Below, in pieces: positions 60,713 through 64,000 of a stretch of DNA of 64,000 nucleotides. Under the pieces are notes generated by a model, which was given only the letters and a program-made list of their open reading frames with translations, ran no database searches and had not been told where the DNA came from. Position 1 is the stretch's first letter. Every line of letters begins with the position of its first letter. The DNA lies in contig DASQZJ010000002.1 in the NCBI GenBank assembly GCA_035638775.1, forward strand, positions 186,001 to 250,000. The letters run 5' to 3'. The DNA comes from DASQZJ01 sp035638775. GTDB lineage: Bacteria > Pseudomonadota > Gammaproteobacteria > UBA5335 > SLRW01. The position numbers and the translations under genes are program-made.

Positions 60713-61693
60713 ATGGCCAGGGTGTTCGTCACCGGCGGCTCCGGGTTCGTGGGCCGCAATCTCGTGCGCGCGCTCATCCGACGGGGTGACGAGGTGCGCG
60801 CGCTGGTCCGCAGCGACCGGGCCGCGGCCACCGTGCTCAATCTCGGTGCCCGCCCGGTGCCCGGGGACCTCGACGCCGTCGCGGCCATGCAGCAGGGCAT
60901 GAGGGGCTGCGAGCGGGTGTTCCACCTGGCCGCCCGGCTGGGGGAATGGGGCCCGCGGGCGGCCTTCTACCGGACCAACGTGACCGGCACCCGGAATGCG
61001 CTGGAGGCGGCCGACGGGGCCGGCGTCGGCCGCTTCGTCCACCTGAGCACCGAGGCGGTGCTGGTCGACGGTCATCCCCTGGTCGACGTCGACGAGAGCC
61101 GCCCGTTTCCGGCACGGCCTCTGCCCCGCTATCCGCGTACCAAGGCGCTCGCCGAGGCGCGGGTGCGCGAGAGGTCGGGCGGCCGCCTGGAGACGGTCAT
61201 CGTGCGCCCGCGCCTGGTCTGGGGACGCGACGACACCTCGCTGCTGCCGCAACTCGTGGAGGCGGTGCGCAGCGGGCGCTTCATGTGGATCGGGGATGGC
61301 CGCCACCGCACCTCCACCACGCACGTCGACAACGTCTGCGAAGGGCTGCTGGCGGCCGCCTCGCGCGGCCGCCCGGGCGAGACCTATTTCGTCACCGACG
61401 GAGAACCGGTAGAGTTTCGATCGTTTCTGACCCGCCTGCTGCAGAGCCAGGGGGTCGATCCCGGCGACCGGACGGTGCCCCACTGGCTGGCGCTGGCGGT
61501 GGCGGATGCCGGCGAGCTGCTGTGGACGGCTCTGCCGCTGCCCGGCACGCCGCCGCTGACCCGGCTGGTGGTGCGGCTGTTCGGCGAGGAAGTCACCATC
61601 AACGATTCCCGCGCCCGGCGGGAGCTCGGATACAGCGGACACTGCACCCTCGAAGAGGGTTTCCGGACCCTGTCCGTCCCCGACCGCGGCTGA
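60713..61693 (+). CDS. NAD(P)-dependent epimerase/3-beta-HSD-like dehydrogenase
   Basis: 326 residues, extended short-chain dehydrogenase. VFVTGGSGFVGRNLVRALIRRG (nucleotide fold), HLAARLGEWG, HLSTEAV and the YxxxK active site in YPRTKALAE, with LETVIVRPRLVWG after it. The C-terminal substrate part is typical of the 3-beta-hydroxysteroid-dehydrogenase/NSDHL branch. The ATG at 60713 has an AGGTAT element and a GGAGG slightly upstream. It precedes hemL by 32 bases on the same strand, possibly cotranscribed. Confidence 0.88.
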   Translation: MARVFVTGGSGFVGRNLVRALIRRGDEVRALVRSDRAAATVLNLGARPVPGDLDAVAAMQQGMRGCERVFHLAARLGEWGPRAAFYRTNVTGTRNALEAADGAGVGRFVHLSTEAVLVDGHPLVDVDESRPFPARPLPRYPRTKALAEARVRERSGGRLETVIVRPRLVWGRDDTSLLPQLVEAVRSGRFMWIGDGRHRTSTTHVDNVCEGLLAAASRGRPGETYFVTDGEPVEFRSFLTRLLQSQGVDPGDRTVPHWLALAVADAGELLWTALPLPGTPPLTRLVVRLFGEEVTINDSRARRELGYSGHCTLEEGFRTLSVPDRG

Positions 61694-61725
61694 ACCGCCG
61701 GGCGCGCCCAGGAGGTCCGATCCCC

Positions 61726-63021
61726 ATGACCCGCTCACAGGAACTCTATCAACAGGCGCTGCGCTACCTGCCCGGCGGGGTGAACTCGGCCGTGCGTGCC
61801 TTCGGCCCGGTCGGGGGCGAGCCGCTGTTCATCGAGCGCGCCGAGGGGGCCTGGCTGGTGGACGCGGACGGTCGGCGCTATGTCGACTACGTCGGATCCT
61901 GGGGCCCGATGATCGCCGGACATGCCCACCCGCACGTGGTACGGGCGGTCCAGGAAGCCGCCGCACGCGGGCTCAGCTTCGGCGCGCCGACCCGGGCCGA
62001 GAACGAGATGGCCGCACGCCTGTGCGAGCTGATTCCATCGCTGGAGCAGGTGCGGATGGTCAACTCCGGCACCGAAGCGACCATGAGCGCCATCCGCCTG
62101 GCACGCGGCTGCACGGGGCGCGACCGCATCCTCAAGTTCGAGGGCAACTATCACGGCCACGGCGACTCCCTCCTGGTCAAGGCCGGCTCGGGCGCGCTCA
62201 CCCTGGGCACGCCGAATTCCCCCGGCGTCCCCGCGGCGCTCGCCGAGCTCACGCTCACCTGCAGCTACAACGACCTCGAGTCCGTACGCCGGGTCGCGCA
62301 GCGCTGCGGCGACGAGATCGCCTGCGTGATCGTCGAGCCGGTCGCCGGCAACATGGGCTGCGTCCCGCCGGTGGAAGGGTTCCTCGAGGGCCTGCGGGAG
62401 ATCTGCGACCGTCACGGCATGCTGCTCATCTTCGACGAGGTCATGACCGGGTTCCGGGTGGCCCTGGGCGGAGCCCAGGGAAGCTACGGCGTACGCCCCG
62501 ACCTCACCACCCTCGGGAAGATCATCGGCGGCGGCATGCCGGTCGGCGCACTGGGCGGGCGCCGCGACCTCATGCAGCGGCTCTCGCCCGCCGGCCCCGT
62601 CTACCAGGCGGGAACCCTGTCCGGCAATCCGGTGGCGATGCACGCGGGCCTGGCCACGCTTGACCTGGTCTGCGCCGACGGCTTCTACGACACCCTGGAG
62701 CGCAGCACGGCCCGGCTCGTCGACGGCTTCCTGGAGGCGGCCCGGCGGGCCGGCGTCCCGCTCGCCGCCAACCGCGCCGGCGGCATGTTCGGCCTGTTCT
62801 TCACCGATGCGGATGCCGTCACCGGCTTCGGCGACGTCAGCGCGTGCGACGGCGACGCGTTCCGCACCTTTTTCCGCTCCATGCTGGCCGACGGCATCTA
62901 CCTCGCGCCGTCGCCCTTCGAGGCGGGCTTCGTCTCCTCGGCCCACGGCCGCGCCGAGCTCGACCGGACCGTCGAGGCCGCCGGCAGGGCCCTGGAAGAG
63001 GTCGCCCGCGCCCGCGGTTGA
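61726..63021 (+). CDS. hemL: Glutamate-1-semialdehyde 2,1-aminomutase
   Basis: Converts glutamate-1-semialdehyde to 5-aminolevulinate at the start of the C5 heme pathway. 431 residues. YLPGGVNSAVRAFGPVGG, VNSGTEATMSAIRLARG, FEGNYHGHGDSLLVKAGSG, LLIFDEVMTGFRVA (PLP aspartate) and the Schiff-base lysine in LTTLGKIIGGGMPVGALGG. An AGGAGGT ribosome site stands before the ATG. Heme made here would also serve the bd oxidase and cytochromes in the window. Confidence 0.97.
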   Translation: MTRSQELYQQALRYLPGGVNSAVRAFGPVGGEPLFIERAEGAWLVDADGRRYVDYVGSWGPMIAGHAHPHVVRAVQEAAARGLSFGAPTRAENEMAARLCELIPSLEQVRMVNSGTEATMSAIRLARGCTGRDRILKFEGNYHGHGDSLLVKAGSGALTLGTPNSPGVPAALAELTLTCSYNDLESVRRVAQRCGDEIACVIVEPVAGNMGCVPPVEGFLEGLREICDRHGMLLIFDEVMTGFRVALGGAQGSYGVRPDLTTLGKIIGGGMPVGALGGRRDLMQRLSPAGPVYQAGTLSGNPVAMHAGLATLDLVCADGFYDTLERSTARLVDGFLEAARRAGVPLAANRAGGMFGLFFTDADAVTGFGDVSACDGDAFRTFFRSMLADGIYLAPSPFEAGFVSSAHGRAELDRTVEAAGRALEEVARARG

Positions 63022-63055
63022 GTGCGTCCGGCCGGGCCGAGCGGGCGAAGCCGAC

Positions 63056-63084
63056 TTGATAGTCGGCTACCGATCGCCTAGTGT
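63056..63084 (+). promoter_or_regulatory. Sigma-70-like promoter for the ProV-type transporter
   Basis: TTGATA (63056-63061; four of six to the consensus) with a 17-base spacer before TAGTGT (63079-63084; three of six), followed by TAATAA in an AT-richer patch. Predicted start near 63092 leaves about 215 bases of leader before the ATG. The 286-base gap shows nothing else recognisable. Weak but the best candidate. Confidence 0.4.
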
Positions 63085-63307
63085 AATAACGATGTCACTC
63101 GGAAGGCGCAGGTGGACCCGCGTCGCCCTGCGATGCCGGTCCGCGCGGGCGATCAGTGTGCCCGGACCCGCCACAAACAGACCAATCGATCCGCCTGTCA
63201 GCACCGGGACCGGCACTGGCGCATGCCGAAGCCGGTGGTGAGCCCGGTGCGCCGGGAGATTCGAGTCACGCACGCCGTCTGCATTCCCGTGGAGGCCCGC
63301 AATAACC

Positions 63308-64000
63308 ATGAACACAGCAGCCGAGAGCGTCGACACGAGCAGCGGAGACGCGCCGGAAGAAGCGCCCCGCAAGAAGATCGTCGTCGAGAAGCTCGCCAAG
63401 ATCTTCGGCTCCCGCCCCGAGCGCGCCCTGAAGCTCCTCGACCAGGGCCGCGACAAGCAGGAGATCCTCGCCGAGACCGGGCAGGCCGTGGGCCTGGCCG
63501 ATGTCTCCTTCGACGTGCGCGAGGGCGAGATCCTGGTGGTGATGGGCCTCAGCGGCAGCGGCAAGTCCACCCTGATCCGCTGCATCAACCGCCTGATCGA
63601 GCCGACCTCGGGCCGCATCACGGTGGACGGGCAGGACGTGCTGTCCCTGGATTCGAAAGGGCTGCGGGAGCTTCGCCGGAAGAAGTTCGGGATGGTGTTC
63701 CAGAACTTCGCCCTGCTGCCCCACCGCGACGTCGTCACCAACGTGGAGTACGGCCTGGAGATCCAGGACGTGCCCAAGGATGAGCGCGAGAAGCGCGCCA
63801 TGGAGGCGCTCAAGCTGGTCGGCCTGGAAGGCTGGGAGCATGCCTCGCCGGATCAGCTCAGCGGCGGCATGCGCCAGCGCGTGGGCCTGGCCCGGGCGCT
63901 CGCCGTCGACCCGGACATCCTGCTCATGGACGAGGCGTTCAGCGCGCTCGATCCGCTGATCCGCCGGGACATGCAGCACGAGCTCATCTCCCTGCAGGAG
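63308..64000 (+). CDS. proV: Glycine betaine/proline ABC transporter ATP-binding protein, N-terminal part (cut by window edge)
   Basis: First 231 residues of an osmoprotectant importer ATPase. KIFGSRPERALKLL at about 33-46, typical of ProV/OpuAA; Walker A MGLSGSGKSTLI, Q-loop VFQNFALLPHR, signature LSGGMRQRVGLARAL, Walker B ILLMDEAFSALDPLIRRDM. The C-terminal CBS domains and the permease and binding-protein genes must lie beyond the window. Such transporters are induced by high salt. The ATG at 63308 follows hemL by 286 bases with its own promoter-like pair. ProV versus OpuAA naming is by resemblance. Confidence 0.93.
   Translation, partial: MNTAAESVDTSSGDAPEEAPRKKIVVEKLAKIFGSRPERALKLLDQGRDKQEILAETGQAVGLADVSFDVREGEILVVMGLSGSGKSTLIRCINRLIEPTSGRITVDGQDVLSLDSKGLRELRRKKFGMVFQNFALLPHRDVVTNVEYGLEIQDVPKDEREKRAMEALKLVGLEGWEHASPDQLSGGMRQRVGLARALAVDPDILLMDEAFSALDPLIRRDMQHELISLQE

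Noticed and set aside
1..64000. tRNA or rRNA genes, CRISPR arrays, transposases, phage genes
   Set aside because: None seen: no rRNA-like stretches, no tRNA T-loop patterns that held up on reading, no regularly spaced direct repeats, and no transposase or integrase motif in any frame.

Overview
The window is GC-rich chromosomal DNA with densely packed, mostly single-copy bacterial housekeeping genes. It suggests a respiring gammaproteobacterium: long-form PurC, SlyD, DjlA, CydABX/CydDC, an SrkA-type kinase, CpdA, DUF484-GGDEF and HD-GYP proteins, and the clusters rpe-gph-trpE, tkt-gap-pgk, metK-ahcY-metF and thiD-thiE...hemL. A Chromatiales/Ectothiorhodospiraceae-like relative is plausible, but this is inference from gene content. 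I see no rRNA, tRNA, CRISPR, phage or IS gene. Both ends cut genes: trpE on the left and a ProV-type ATPase on the right.

Layout. 1-5.2 kb (minus): a small membrane protein, a DEDDh exonuclease, a cytochrome c, DjlA and a CopD-like protein end at a perfect 14-bp hairpin. They are followed by rpe-gph, a Trp-rich 28-codon leader ORF and trpE. 5.4-8.6 kb: purC, a tail-overlapping small gene, a sirtuin, a hypothetical and SlyD. 8.6-11.6 kb: a three-gene cell-envelope protease cassette (FN3-like lipoprotein, secreted subtilase with a large insertion, lipoprotein joining a propeptide-like domain to a PrcB-like domain). 11.6-18.5 kb: oxidoreductase, UMF1-type transporter, enoyl-CoA hydratase, DUF6064-like membrane protein, and a coupled amidase/MFS pair. 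18.6-21.7 kb: cobalamin-binding-type protein, SrkA-like kinase, diguanylate cyclase. 21.9-26 kb: GNAT/C39-peptidase fusion, RimK-like ATP-grasp ligase and a YihY/BrkB membrane protein.

26-36 kb: REC-GGDEF protein with a terminator-like hairpin inside its last codons, fadD, a hypothetical, a GST, a class V aminotransferase coupled to an alpha/beta hydrolase, a class II aldolase, an esterase and an HD-GYP phosphodiesterase. 36-45 kb: a VWA/MoxR pair; divergently cydA-cydB-cydX behind an FNR-type site; then an inverted heptamer-repeat element; then convergent cydDC. 45-50 kb (minus): tkt, gap, pgk. 50-54 kb: metK-ahcY-metF. 54-64 kb: FimV-like protein, cpdA, rubredoxin, thiD-thiE, AI-2E transporter, tag, cytochrome c, lipoprotein, epimerase, hemL and the start of a glycine-betaine-type ABC transporter.

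Several blocks work together. cydABX and cydDC encode a bd-type oxidase and its assembly exporter. metK-ahcY-metF handle SAM formation, SAH removal and methyl-THF supply. Three proteins make or break c-di-GMP. The blocks most likely to hold undescribed biology are the protease/propeptide-PrcB cassette, the ATP-grasp ligase with its GNAT/C39 partner, the Trp leader in front of trpE, the two-helix CydX and the heptamer inverted repeat.
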